A program made the position numbers and the translations under genes. The notes beneath the pieces are model-generated. The model saw only the letters and a program-made list of their open reading frames with translations, did not search any database and was not told the DNA's origin. A DNA stretch of 64,000 bases from Planctomycetales bacterium. Lineage in GTDB: Bacteria > Planctomycetota > Planctomycetia > Planctomycetales > Planctomycetaceae. This document shows, in pieces, positions 43,368 through 52,372 of the stretch. The first letter of the stretch is position 1. Every line of letters starts with the position of its first letter. Location: contig JANQPT010000002.1 of NCBI GenBank assembly GCA_028285345.1, forward strand, positions 1-64,000. Reading direction: 5' to 3'.

Positions 43368-44921
43368 TTACAAGACCGGGCCGATGCTCCAGGGGCAAAA
43401 CTCTTCATCGCCGATGTCTTGAATCTCGCTCTTCGTCCGCTCGCCGCTCGCCACCGCGACGATTGTTTCGAAGATCTCCTCGCCGATCTCCGACACCGGC
43501 GCGCCCGTCAAGATCCGGCCCGCGTCGATGTCCATGTCGTCGATCATCCGCTCGTACATCGGCGTATTTGTGGCGATCTTAATTGACGGCACCGGCTTGC
43601 AGCCGAAACAGCTACCGCGTCCGGTCGTGAACACGACGACATTCGCGCCGCCGGCCACCATTCCCGTCACAGAGGCGGGATCGTAGCCGGGCGTGTCCAT
43701 GAAAACAAAACCTTTCTCCGTCACCGGTTCGGCATACTGGTAGACCGCCTTCAGAGCCGTGCTGCCCCCTTTGGCGATCGCGCCCAGCGATTTTTCATAA
43801 ATCGTCGTCAATCCGCCCTTTTTGTTGCCCACCGACGGATTGTTATTGATCTGCACGCCGAATTTGCCGGTGTACTCTTCCCACCAGCGAACCCGCTCGA
43901 TCAGCTTCTCGCCCACTTCGACACTGGCGGCACGACGCGTAAGCGTGTGCTCTCCGCCGCAAATCTCCGGGGTCTCCGCCAGAATCGATGTCGCGCCGTG
44001 TGCCACCAGCAAATCGCTGGCGACGCCGACCGCTGGGTTGGCGGTGACTCCGCTATTGCCGTCGCTGCCGCCGCACTCGCAGCCCAAAATCAGCTCCGAC
44101 ACCGGAATCGGCTCGCGGCGGACCTTGTTCGCCTCCGGTAACAGTTCCTTTAAGACCTCAGTCGTCCGCTGAACCGTCTTTCGCACCCCACCCACATCTT
44201 GAATATTGATCACCAGCGGCAATTGCTCCGCCTCTTGTCCCGGAACTTGCAATTGCACCAATCCGGTATTCTCCGCCAAGAATGATCCCTGACCGGTTTC
44301 GCAACCGAGCCCCACGATCACATACGCCCCGATATTGGGATGCTTGGCGAAACCGGACAGCACGCGGTTGAGCTGTTGGTGGTCTTCGCCGCCGTACTGC
44401 ATCGCGCAACCCGCTTTATGTACCAGCGGCACCACGCCGTCTATGTTTTCGTACTTCTCGAGAAGTGCTTTGTCGAATTGGGCGGCCGCTAGTTTCGAGG
44501 TCGCTGCCGAACAATTAACCGTCGAGACGATCCCAATGTAATTCCGCGTCGCCGCCCGTCCGTCTCGGCGTCGATACCCCATGAAAGTCCGTCCGGTGAT
44601 CGGCTCGGGGGCGGGCGGAATATCCGACGCACACGCGTAGTCGAGAACCAACTCGCCAATCACGACATTGTGGGTATGGACCCAACTGCCGGGGTCGATA
44701 TCGCGGGACGCAAATCCGATTGTCTGGCCGAATTTCTTAATCGGCTGACCTTGGTCAATCCGCCGCACGGCGACTTTGTGTCCTAAATCAATCGCTTCGC
44801 TCGTCGTCAGCGCAGCACCAGCCACGTCGCAGACTCCGCCCGCCGGCACCGGCCGCGCCGCAACGGCGATGTTGTCGTCGGCGTGCAAAGAAATAAACGG
44901 AGCGGACGTAACGGTCGACAT
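43368..44921 (-). CDS. UxaA-family altronate/galactarate dehydratase
   Basis: A 517-residue cytosolic enzyme. The first 90 residues are an SAF domain (APFISLHADDNIAVAARPV, with RRIDQGQPIKKFGQTIGFAS). From about residue 100 the UxaA core follows: FMGYRRRDGRAATRNYIGIV, VNCSAATSKL, VVPLVHKAGCAMQYGGEDH, YVIVGLGCETGQG, ILGCECGGSDGNSGVTANPAVG, ETPEICGGEHTLTRRA and TTGRGSCFGCKPVPSIKI. These enzymes remove water from altronate, galactarate or related sugar acids with the help of an iron-containing site. ATG at 44921 follows GGGAGAG. The exact substrate cannot be told; it may serve uronic acid breakdown. Confidence 0.93.
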   Translation of the reverse strand: MSTVTSAPFISLHADDNIAVAARPVPAGGVCDVAGAALTTSEAIDLGHKVAVRRIDQGQPIKKFGQTIGFASRDIDPGSWVHTHNVVIGELVLDYACASDIPPAPEPITGRTFMGYRRRDGRAATRNYIGIVSTVNCSAATSKLAAAQFDKALLEKYENIDGVVPLVHKAGCAMQYGGEDHQQLNRVLSGFAKHPNIGAYVIVGLGCETGQGSFLAENTGLVQLQVPGQEAEQLPLVINIQDVGGVRKTVQRTTEVLKELLPEANKVRREPIPVSELILGCECGGSDGNSGVTANPAVGVASDLLVAHGATSILAETPEICGGEHTLTRRAASVEVGEKLIERVRWWEEYTGKFGVQINNNPSVGNKKGGLTTIYEKSLGAIAKGGSTALKAVYQYAEPVTEKGFVFMDTPGYDPASVTGMVAGGANVVVFTTGRGSCFGCKPVPSIKIATNTPMYERMIDDMDIDAGRILTGAPVSEIGEEIFETIVAVASGERTKSEIQDIGDEEFCPWSIGPVL

Positions 44922-45144
44922 CGGTGACTCTCCCAATAGTAATCGCTGCTCGGTAGAAGCATTTTTCAGTAACGCCAGTATAACGCCCCATTTGCAACAC
45001 CGTCCACGCATTGAAATTGCCGCAGCGGGTTGCATCCTCGAGCGCCGGGGGTTTCAATGAAGAGTTCAATGCCCTGCCTGTCCGCAAGCATCAACAATCA
45101 GAATACGACTCACATTCAGCAATAAATTTGGGGGTTCCGTCACA

Positions 45145-46770
45145 ATGAAACGCCGCATGGTTCTCAAGTTCGCCGCAGCACTACTGTTCCTGCCTGCCGC
45201 ATTTTCACAGGGGGCCGAGAAGGAACTCCGCGTGGGGATCATCGGGCTGGACACCTCGCATGCGCCGAAGTTTGCGAAGATACTCAACAACCCGGATCAA
45301 GGACCAGAATTGTCAGGCTGCCGCGTCGTGGCGGCTTATCCCAAGGGGAGCCCAGACATTGAAAGCAGCGTCAGCCGCGTGCCGATGTATACCAAACAGT
45401 TGCAAGAGATGGGCGTAGAGATTGTCGATTCGATCGACGCGCTGTTGGAAAAAGTCGACGTTGTGCTGTTGGAGACCAACGACGGCCGACCGCACTACGA
45501 GCAGGTGCTCCCCGTACTCAAAGCGGGGAAAACGGTGTTCATCGACAAACCGATCGCTGGTTCGCTGACCGACGCAATCGCGATTTTCGACGCTGCGCAG
45601 TTTTACTGTGTTCCAGTCTTTTCGTCTTCATCTTTGCGATATGGCGACGGGGCACAAGCAATTCGCGGCGGCGCGATTGGCAAGGTCATCGGCTGCGACG
45701 CTTACAGTCCCTGCTCATTGGAAAAGACGCACCCCGATTTCTTCTGGTACGGCATTCACGGCGTCGAAACACTTTTCACTTGCATGGGAACCGGCTGCGA
45801 AACAGTCGTTCGCATCGGAGCTCCGGACACCGATGTTGCGGTCGGCACCTGGAAAGACGGACGTATCGGAACGTTCCGCGGCAATCGCGCTAAGGGAACC
45901 TCCGGTTACGGAGGAACCGCTTTTGGCACAAACGGAATTCAGCAAATCGGGAAGCGTGTCGACTATGATGCGCTGGTGGTTCAAATCGTCAAGTTCTTTC
46001 GCACGGGAGTTCCGCCCGTCAGCCAACGAGAGACGTTGGAAATCTACGCCTTCATGGAAGCGGCCGATGAGAGCAAGCGCCAAGGCGGTGTGCCCGTGGC
46101 AATCGCCGACGTGATGGCCAAGGCCCGCAGCGCCGCCGCAGAGAAGAACGCGCACCTGCAGAACCAACTCACGGAAGCGGAAAAAGCCGATGGCTGGCAG
46201 CTGCTATTCAACGGCAAGGATCATACCGGATGGGTATGCAACAACGGCCGCAAGATTAAGACCGAGATCGAAGAAGGCAGCCTGGTACCGTTCAAATCGG
46301 GCGGCTATCTGATCATTCATGAAAAACAATTCGGCGATTTCGTGCTGCGGTGCGACGTTAAGATGAGCAGCCGCCGGTGCAACTCCGGCATTTTCTTCCG
46401 CGTGGCCGACCCGAACAACCCCGTTTACACCGGCTTCGAAGCCCAAGTCGAGAGCGGCGGAACCGGCATTCACGATTTCGGCGCCATCTATGATCTGGTC
46501 CCCGCCAAGAAGGACGCCGTCAAGGAGACGGGCGAATGGAACCGCGTCGAGATCACCTGCCGCGGACCGCAGATTCAAGTCGTCGTCAACGGCGAATTGG
46601 TCAGCGAGATGAATTGCGACGACTTCACCCAGAAAGGGCTCCGCCCCGACGGCACGAAGCACAAGTTCGGCACGGTCATTAAAGATGCCGCCCGCAAAGG
46701 CTACCTCGGCTTTCAGGACCACGGTCAAAAAGTCTGGTTCCGCAACGTGAAGATCAAGGAACTCAAGTAA
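45145..46770 (+). CDS. Gfo/Idh/MocA oxidoreductase fused to 3-keto-disaccharide hydrolase (DUF1080) domain
   Basis: A 541-residue exported protein: a signal peptide (MVLKFAAALLFLPAAFSQGA) precedes a Rossmann domain (residues about 28-330) with VGIIGLDTSHAPKFAKIL, VDVVLLETNDGRPHYEQVL and AGKTVFIDKPIAGSLTDAIA. The usual GxGxxG is degenerate (GIIGLDTS). From about residue 350 a DUF1080 beta-sandwich follows: WQLLFNGKDHTGWVCNNG, FGDFVLRCDVKMSSRRCNSG, IFFRVADP, WNRVEITCRGPQIQVVVNGE and LGFQDHGQKVWFRNVKIKEL. DUF1080 domains hydrolyse 3-keto-glycosides, which Gfo/Idh/MocA enzymes produce. The fusion thus joins two steps of one route in one chain. Confidence 0.88.
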   Translation: MKRRMVLKFAAALLFLPAAFSQGAEKELRVGIIGLDTSHAPKFAKILNNPDQGPELSGCRVVAAYPKGSPDIESSVSRVPMYTKQLQEMGVEIVDSIDALLEKVDVVLLETNDGRPHYEQVLPVLKAGKTVFIDKPIAGSLTDAIAIFDAAQFYCVPVFSSSSLRYGDGAQAIRGGAIGKVIGCDAYSPCSLEKTHPDFFWYGIHGVETLFTCMGTGCETVVRIGAPDTDVAVGTWKDGRIGTFRGNRAKGTSGYGGTAFGTNGIQQIGKRVDYDALVVQIVKFFRTGVPPVSQRETLEIYAFMEAADESKRQGGVPVAIADVMAKARSAAAEKNAHLQNQLTEAEKADGWQLLFNGKDHTGWVCNNGRKIKTEIEEGSLVPFKSGGYLIIHEKQFGDFVLRCDVKMSSRRCNSGIFFRVADPNNPVYTGFEAQVESGGTGIHDFGAIYDLVPAKKDAVKETGEWNRVEITCRGPQIQVVVNGELVSEMNCDDFTQKGLRPDGTKHKFGTVIKDAARKGYLGFQDHGQKVWFRNVKIKELK

Positions 46771-46954
46771 CAAACGAACCGTTCGTCGTCATCACCGCCT
46801 ACGCTGGGGGATTTCCGTATAACATAACGCCGCGAACGTTTCTTATCCTCCGATTAACGTTGATCGGGAACTGCATCCGGCATAGGATTCGTGCAGGAAT
46901 AGACGATCCAGCTTATAAGCGATCTCCCGAAATCCGAGCCAAACATCGACTACC

Positions 46955-47596
46955 ATGAAGCGTGTCCATGGTCTCTACTTGGTGGCTGTTTTCCTCACTT
47001 GCGGATGCTGTGCGCAATCCGAGAAACATGGCGCTACCGCCGAAACGAAGTCACCACACGAGCCAACGCAAGCAACCAACAACCCAACACCGCCCCGACA
47101 AGTGACAGCAAATGAGTGGGTTGGAGTGTATTCATCTCCATCGGAGATCGGTGCATTCTCAGGCACGGTTCTTGTGATCGATAAGTGGATGAACGATGAC
47201 TTGATTTACCGCATGAAGTTTTACAGCGATGTCGTCATAGACGGCTCAATCGAACAGGATGAACTCTCGGGAACCTGTCTCATTGAAGGTGACCGCATCT
47301 ACATCCCGCAGGCATCGGGTTACTACCGTGACGGCAAACCAGACCTTTCCGCCTCTGTCGATCGTTACACCAGAGTAGCCGTCAATGGCAACGTCACGCT
47401 TATGCGCGATGATGCGTATCGTGGGTTCAATACGCAGGGTAAATTGTACGATTATGGGGTTCTGATCAAGATTGCAGAGAAGGCCGATGTGTTGCTCGAC
47501 TTGTCGGACGTCGAACACAAATCGATTAAGGTCCTCTACAACGACAAAACCAAGCCCTGGAAAGATCCTTTTGTGAACGGCCCCAACGAACGATAG
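46955..47596 (+). CDS. Hypothetical lipoprotein
   Basis: A 213-residue protein with a lipoprotein signal (MKRVHGLYLVAVFLTCGC, lipobox LTCGC). The next 25 residues are Thr/Pro/Asn rich and probably a flexible linker. The folded part looks like a small beta protein (NEWVGVYSSPSEIGAFSGTV, YRMKFYSDVVIDGS, VNGNVTLMRDDAYRGFN), but I cannot name a family. Expected location is the outer membrane or periplasm. Codon use is a little richer in A/T than in neighbouring genes. It stands alone upstream of the tRNA-like element. Confidence 0.65.
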   Translation: MKRVHGLYLVAVFLTCGCCAQSEKHGATAETKSPHEPTQATNNPTPPRQVTANEWVGVYSSPSEIGAFSGTVLVIDKWMNDDLIYRMKFYSDVVIDGSIEQDELSGTCLIEGDRIYIPQASGYYRDGKPDLSASVDRYTRVAVNGNVTLMRDDAYRGFNTQGKLYDYGVLIKIAEKADVLLDLSDVEHKSIKVLYNDKTKPWKDPFVNGPNER

Positions 47597-47910
47597 ATGG
47601 TCCAGCGCGGGATTCAGAAGTCCGTGATGGTCGCCAGACTCCCGAGCTGGGGGGCTCTTAGCCAAGGGAAGGGCGTCCCGCAGCGCGTCAGGCATGGTCC
47701 ATTGAATGGCGCAGCTGCGATGACACTGTTTGGTAGTGATCATCATTGGCGAACGCGCCGGAGCGTGCCTGACCTACATTTCAAACACGCGAACCGTTCC
47801 TATCCATCGCCCCAATCCCGGCTTCGCTGGGGGATTTTCATTCGATCAAAAAAACGCTAAATACCGCGAACCGTTTCCCGGTCGTCGTGTCATTCTGCGG
47901 ACAACCATGC

Positions 47911-47979
47911 CGCGGGTGGGCGAGTGCCCATCTAAGCCTCATAAGCTTGGAACGCCGGGTGCGACTCCCGGACCCGCCA
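47911..47979 (+). tRNA. tRNA-like element with anticodon CAT (atypical D arm)
   Basis: The 69-base stretch folds as a cloverleaf. Acceptor CGCGGGT pairs with ACCCGCC except for a C-C clash at the first pair, as in initiator tRNAs. The D arm is GGGC-GAGT-GCCC with a loop of only four bases and no GG pair. The anticodon arm is TAAGC-CTCATAA-GCTTG with anticodon CAT. The variable loop is GAACG, and the T arm is CCGGG-TGCGACT-CCCGG, with G where Psi55 is expected. The CCA end is not encoded. It could be an unusual tRNA-Met or tRNA-Ile2, a decayed copy, or another structured RNA. The rest of the 420-base gap 47597-48016 is unremarkable. Confidence 0.45.
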
Positions 47980-48016
47980 CTTTCCTCGCTCCCTCAGCGG
48001 GATCCGGCTGATCCGC

Positions 48017-48481
48017 ATGCCGACTCCACACACCCCTTCGATTGATGTGTCGCGGGCGAAGGCCACCGACCTCGACGAAGTCGCGAACTTGTTTGACGAA
48101 TACCGACAGTTTTACGGTCAAGCAACGGACCTGTCAGCGGCGCGCGCCTTTCTTTGCGAGCGAGTCGAACGCAGCGAGAGCGTGATCTTCTTGGCGCGAC
48201 AAGCGGCGCGAGCCGTTGGTTTCGTCCAACTCTTCCCCTCGTTTTCGTCCGTTGCCCTGCAGCCGATTTGGATTCTCAACGACCTCTACGTCGCCCCCGA
48301 GTTGCGCCGCTCCGGAGTCGCGACCGCGCTGCTGACAAGTGCTGAGACGCACGCTCTTCACACCAACGCAGCGCGACTCGTGCTGGCCACGGCGACAGAC
48401 AATTTACCCGCCAGGACGCTCTACGAGTCAAGCGGCTGGCAACAAGACCAAGCCTTCCTGCACTACCTCAAAACGCTGTAA
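48017..48481 (+). CDS. GNAT family N-acetyltransferase
   Basis: A 154-residue cytosolic enzyme of the GCN5 group that moves an acetyl group from acetyl-CoA to an amine. Motifs: VSRAKATDLDEVANLFDEYR (N-terminal strand and helix), VIFLARQAARAVGFVQLFPS, WILNDLYVAPELRRSGVATALL (motif A; the CoA-binding loop reads RRSGVA) and LVLATATDNLPARTLYESSGW (motif B). The substrate is unknown. It begins 38 bases after the tRNA-like element. Confidence 0.93.
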   Translation: MPTPHTPSIDVSRAKATDLDEVANLFDEYRQFYGQATDLSAARAFLCERVERSESVIFLARQAARAVGFVQLFPSFSSVALQPIWILNDLYVAPELRRSGVATALLTSAETHALHTNAARLVLATATDNLPARTLYESSGWQQDQAFLHYLKTL

Positions 48482-48969
48482 TCGCCACGTGAGGTCAGTT
48501 TGCGCGTCAGCCCCGCAAAAATGCACTCGGAACACCGGAGCGAGTTCCGGCCACGTGTACTTTCCGAAGACAATTGTGTCATCCATTTCGCGGCTTCACA
48601 TTGAATAGGAATCAGCTACAGAGAGCACAGAGGACACTGAGTAGATCACAACCAATCTAAACCGTGTTGAGTGAGGGATGAGAGTGCGCCAAGACCGACA
48701 CTCTCGAAACAGATCGCAAATGAAAATCTCTCTGTGACCTCTGTGATCTCCCTGGCAAAAACTTTTGCTTGATAGTGCTTGCGAAGTTGCGGTGCAGAAT
48801 TGAGTTCGGTCCCGAAGCGCGGCCCAATATCAAGACTCGAAGCATAAACACCCGCGTACGATCACGCGCGAAGCTGAAGCGAGCTTGACCGAAATGAAAT
48901 CGCGGCCGGGTGCGGGAATTACTTCGCCGCGCGACCCGGCCGCTCGAGAGCCGTTTCAGCGCGATCGCG
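48482..48969. other. Intergenic region with diverged inverted repeat pair
   Basis: Between the convergent GNAT and EF-hand genes. CAGAGAGCACAGAGGACACT at 48619-48638 is roughly the inverse of CTCTGTGACCTCTGTGATCT near 48729-48748. The 'acctctgtgatctccctgg' type is a dispersed sequence known from many bacterial genomes. The remaining bases show no coding character. Confidence 0.55.
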
Positions 48970-49587
48970 CTATTCTTCGCTTTGCGGCCGATTGGGCCGA
49001 TTCGGCCGGTCGCCACCGCGGCCACCACGTCCGCCACGTCGTCCCCGAAATCGCTGAGCCGCTGCTTCCAATTCTTCTTTGACAACCTCTCCGTCGCCGT
49101 TTTCATCAATGCGGTCAAAAAACGCTCGAGCCCGCTCTGGCAACTCCTCCTTGGTTAACTTGCCATCCTTGTTCTTGTCGTTTTCCATCAACCGCGCCAT
49201 AAAGCCTCCCCGGTTGCCGCCGCGGCCAAAACCTCTGGAGCCGCGTGGCGGACGTAGCTCTTGCTCGTCCAGTTTCCCGTCTTTGTTTTTGTCGAGCGTC
49301 TTGAGCGCTGCCACTGCGTTCTCTATTTCCTGTTTGTTGAGAATTCCATCTTTGTCCGCGTCGAGCGCCGCCATCAGCGGATGGGGCGGACGATCCTGAC
49401 CGCGTCCTCCGCGCCGGCCCTGTCCGCCGAAACCACCGCGCCCGCCTCGCCGACCGCGGCCTCTCTGTTCGCCGTCGTCATTCTGGTTATTGTTGCCCGG
49501 CTTTTTTTCGTCATCCTGGGCGTATCCCAGGTCCAGCGCGAACGCCGTTAAGGCGACAGCGATCGCCAACAAGCCAAACCGTTTCAT
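48970..49587 (-). CDS. Exported EF-hand calcium-binding protein
   Basis: A 205-residue protein with a signal peptide (MKRFGLLAIAVALTAFALDL up to YAQD). The next 40 residues are Gly/Arg rich (RGRRGGRGGFGGQGRRGGRG). Four EF-hand loops follow: DADKDGILNKQE, DKNKDGKLDEQE, DKNKDGKLTKEE and DENGDGEVVKEE, each with the Asp/Asn and Glu pattern needed for calcium. The C-terminus is again Arg/Gly rich. Proteins of this layout are abundant in Planctomycetes and are thought to be periplasmic calcium sensors or buffers. The PQQ-propeller gene lies 112 bp upstream on the same strand. Confidence 0.92.
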   Translation of the reverse strand: MKRFGLLAIAVALTAFALDLGYAQDDEKKPGNNNQNDDGEQRGRGRRGGRGGFGGQGRRGGRGQDRPPHPLMAALDADKDGILNKQEIENAVAALKTLDKNKDGKLDEQELRPPRGSRGFGRGGNRGGFMARLMENDKNKDGKLTKEELPERARAFFDRIDENGDGEVVKEELEAAAQRFRGRRGGRGGRGGDRPNRPNRPQSEE

Positions 49588-49698
49588 GTGGGGACTCCTC
49601 TGTTCTACTTCGGTACAAGGAATGCCGGCGAAACGTTTGACGCACCGCCGGCCTGGTTGATTCGTCGTATTTTATCGCGACTCGTTGTAGTTGGCGAG

Positions 49699-51063
49699 TT
49701 ATTTGTCGTCGGCCACGCAAAACAGAAACTTGCTTGAGCGGACGAACAATTCACCGTCGCTGATGGCCGGGCTGGCGCTAAATTCTCCGCTATCAGGTCC
49801 GAACCGGTTCACGGCCAACTGCTTCGCTTTGTCTCCAAGTTCGAGCACATAACATTCGCCTGCTCGCGTTACGTAATACAGTTTGCCATCGGCGACGACC
49901 GGTGAGCTGTAATCTGATCCACGACCCCGGCCGCGTCCGCGCCGACCTCCGCGGCGGTTCTCGGTCGGTGGCGTCGCCGCTGGAGTCGATCCGCCCGTGA
50001 GCCGCATGCGGTATTGTCGTTCTCCTGATTCGGCGTCGATACAATTCAGTGTCTTACGACTGACCCAATAGATACGTCCGTTGACGTACAACGGCGTGCT
50101 GATTCGGCCGCTGTCGTTTTCGGTCCACAGCGTGTGGGAGCGGGTAACGTCTCCTTTGCCACCGGCGCGAACGGCCAATGTGCCGCCGTTACGGCCCCCG
50201 ACGACGTAGACGATCCCATCGTGCGTGATCACACTGGCGCACATCGAGTTTGAATCAATTCCCTGGCAGTACCAGCGCAGTTTGCCCGTTGCGGGATTGA
50301 GCGCCCAAACTTCGCCCGGAATCGCGATCACGAGATCTTGCCGGTCGCCGTCGACGTTAACCAGCGCCGGTGTGCCCCAGGTACCGGTCAGATATCCGGC
50401 TTCCTGTTTCCATTCCTGCTCACCGGTGATCTTGTTGAATGCCACCAATGACTCGCTTTCCGCGGCGGCGGTTACAATCACGAGATCTTCATATAAGATC
50501 GGACTGGACGCCGATCCCCAGCCCATCGGGTCCGATTCTGTGCCAACGCTCTTTTGCCAGAGCTGGTTGCCGTCCAAATCGAATGCGTATAGTCCCGACT
50601 TGCCAAAAAAGACATACACCCGCTCCCCGTCGGAGACCGGCGTGTGCGACGCGTAGCCGTTTTCGGCAAACATCCCGCGATACTCATCCTCGGGCAGGAC
50701 CGGCTCGATCGTTTTGTTCCACAGTTCGTTACCGGTTTTCCGGTCGAGGCAGACTAAGTGACGCCGAAGGTTTTGTTGATCGCCGGGATCGCGTCGATCA
50801 ACCCCATATCCGGACCAACAGGTCACGAACACGCGATCGCCCACCACGATTGGACTGGACAAACCAGGTCCCGGCAACGCGGTTTTCCACTTGAGATTTG
50901 TGTTCGCGTCCCACTTCGCGGGGACCGCCGCATCGTCGAGGCTGACACCCGACCCGTTCGGTCCGCGAAATCTTGCCCAGTCCGCCGCGGAAATCGCCTC
51001 GCCCAAAAACAATCCGGTGCAGACCAAGCAGAGAGTGAGTACGCATGAGCGGGTGATCGTCAT
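49699..51063 (-). CDS. Exported PQQ-like beta-propeller protein
   Basis: A 454-residue protein. ATG at 51063 follows AAGAGGCG and gives a signal peptide (SCVLTLCLVCTGLFLGEAIS). The mature part starts ADWARFRGPNGSGVSLDD and is built from PQQ-type blades: RRHLVCLDRKTGNELWNKT, LYAFDLDGNQLWQKSV, LVAFNKITGEQEWKQE, EVWALNPATGKLRWYCQG and TLNCIDAESGERQYRM. An Arg/Gly loop (NRRGGRRGRGRGRGSDY) interrupts a later blade. Such proteins bind no PQQ in most cases; the domain is a scaffold. The family is expanded in Planctomycetes next to sulfatases and DUF1501 proteins. Function is unknown. Confidence 0.9.
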   Translation of the reverse strand: MTITRSCVLTLCLVCTGLFLGEAISAADWARFRGPNGSGVSLDDAAVPAKWDANTNLKWKTALPGPGLSSPIVVGDRVFVTCWSGYGVDRRDPGDQQNLRRHLVCLDRKTGNELWNKTIEPVLPEDEYRGMFAENGYASHTPVSDGERVYVFFGKSGLYAFDLDGNQLWQKSVGTESDPMGWGSASSPILYEDLVIVTAAAESESLVAFNKITGEQEWKQEAGYLTGTWGTPALVNVDGDRQDLVIAIPGEVWALNPATGKLRWYCQGIDSNSMCASVITHDGIVYVVGGRNGGTLAVRAGGKGDVTRSHTLWTENDSGRISTPLYVNGRIYWVSRKTLNCIDAESGERQYRMRLTGGSTPAATPPTENRRGGRRGRGRGRGSDYSSPVVADGKLYYVTRAGECYVLELGDKAKQLAVNRFGPDSGEFSASPAISDGELFVRSSKFLFCVADDK

Positions 51064-51469
51064 CGGAAACGCCTCTTCAGGATAAGAACGGCGAAACAGC
51101 CAGATTGCACAGCTTCGACAAGCAGCGCCGCGAATGTGCCAAAACCGTGCTTCACATTCAAATTGCCCGAGCCTGAGCAGCGCCGGAGCCTGCGACAGCA
51201 GCACACATTGTTAGAATTCAAAACTTCTTGATCCAGCATCCTGTCGGCGCAGACCGCCGCATAGCTATCAACACAGTTGGCGGCCAAAAGTTCCGCCGGA
51301 CCTTCAGTTTTTTTCTCGGCGGAGCCTCATTTTTCCAGAATTTCCACGTTTCGAACGCTAAGGTCGGAGACTCAGCCACGTATGATATGATAAGCCCGCG
51401 CATGAAGATCGGCTTCGGGTCCACAATTCGCGGCGCTGACAGGCGATTATCAAACAGGAGAGATCGTTC
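51064..51469. other. Divergent intergenic region
   Basis: A 406-base gap between the PQQ-propeller gene (minus) and the dioxygenase gene (plus). I see no RNA, repeat or clear promoter. AGGAGAG directly precedes the dioxygenase start at the right edge. Confidence 0.5.
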
Positions 51470-52282
51470 ATGACTCAGCAAAAGAGATCGACCGACAATC
51501 AACAGCAAAATCCGGAGACTTCTCGACTCGCGTTGCCGCCCTCGTTTGGACGCCGGCGGTTTCTGAAACAGGCGGCGTTTACATCGGCAATGTTTGCCAC
51601 GCCGGGACTCTTTGCCGCGGAACTCTCCGTGACCCCCAGCAGCCGTTCGCTCGAGGGGCCGTTTTACCCGGACAAACTTCCGCTGGACACCGACAACGAC
51701 CTGCTCGTCATCAACGACTCGATTACACCCGCCGTGGGGGAAATCACGCATCTGTCGGGACGAGTCCTTTCCAAGGCGGGGTCTCCGTTGCGAGGCGTCA
51801 CAGTAGAAATCTGGCAGGTCGACAATAACGGAACTTATATTCATTCCCGGGGCGCCGGCGACAAGACCCGCGACGGCAACTTTCAGGGGTTCGGGCGGTT
51901 CTTGACCGATGCCAAGGGACAATACTACTTCCGCACCGTCAAACCTGTCCGCTACACCGTCGGCGGAGTCTTCCGCACGCCGCACATTCATTTTGCCGTC
52001 AACAAAAACGGGCACCGGATCTTTACCTCACAGATGCTGATCAAGGGGCACGAGGACAACAAGCGAGACGGATTGGTCCGCCGCATTCGTAATCGAAAAG
52101 CCTTGGAATCGCTCCTTGTCGACTTCAAACCGCTCGAGGACTCCAAGACCGGCGAATTGCAGGCCAACTTCGACATCGTGCTGGGGGCCACACTCGAAGA
52201 AATTGAAGAAGGCAAGTTCAACGACACAGCGGGAGAGCGTCCGCGCAGGCGTCGAAAAGCACGCCGCAGCGAAAAAAAGTAA
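51470..52282 (+). CDS. Intradiol ring-cleavage dioxygenase-like protein with Tat leader
   Basis: A 270-residue protein. The N-terminus is a Tat leader (RRRFLKQAAFTSAMFATPG). The remaining domain follows the intradiol dioxygenase fold: LEGPFYPD, GEITHLSGRVLSKAGSPLRG, VTVEIWQVDNNGTYIHSRG, FGRFLTDAKGQYYFRTVKP and RTPHIHFAV, where HIH gives two iron ligands and Y-containing segments give the others. Classic members split catechols or protocatechuate inside the cell; exported ones of this kind have unknown substrates, possibly lignin- or polyphenol-derived. Ribosome binding site AGGAGAG. The C-terminus is basic (RPRRRRKARRSEKK). Confidence 0.88.
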   Translation: MTQQKRSTDNQQQNPETSRLALPPSFGRRRFLKQAAFTSAMFATPGLFAAELSVTPSSRSLEGPFYPDKLPLDTDNDLLVINDSITPAVGEITHLSGRVLSKAGSPLRGVTVEIWQVDNNGTYIHSRGAGDKTRDGNFQGFGRFLTDAKGQYYFRTVKPVRYTVGGVFRTPHIHFAVNKNGHRIFTSQMLIKGHEDNKRDGLVRRIRNRKALESLLVDFKPLEDSKTGELQANFDIVLGATLEEIEEGKFNDTAGERPRRRRKARRSEKK

Positions 52283-52372
52283 CAGCACGTGATCTGTGAA
52301 CGGGGCGGATGCCTTTGCTAAAATGGCATCGAGGCGGCAATCAGTCTCGTTCCGTTGCAGCAGGTGGTCACG

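Noticed and set aside
51218..52015. Minus-strand open frame of 265 codons.
   Set aside because: Overlaps the intradiol dioxygenase gene on the other strand and shows no conserved pattern.
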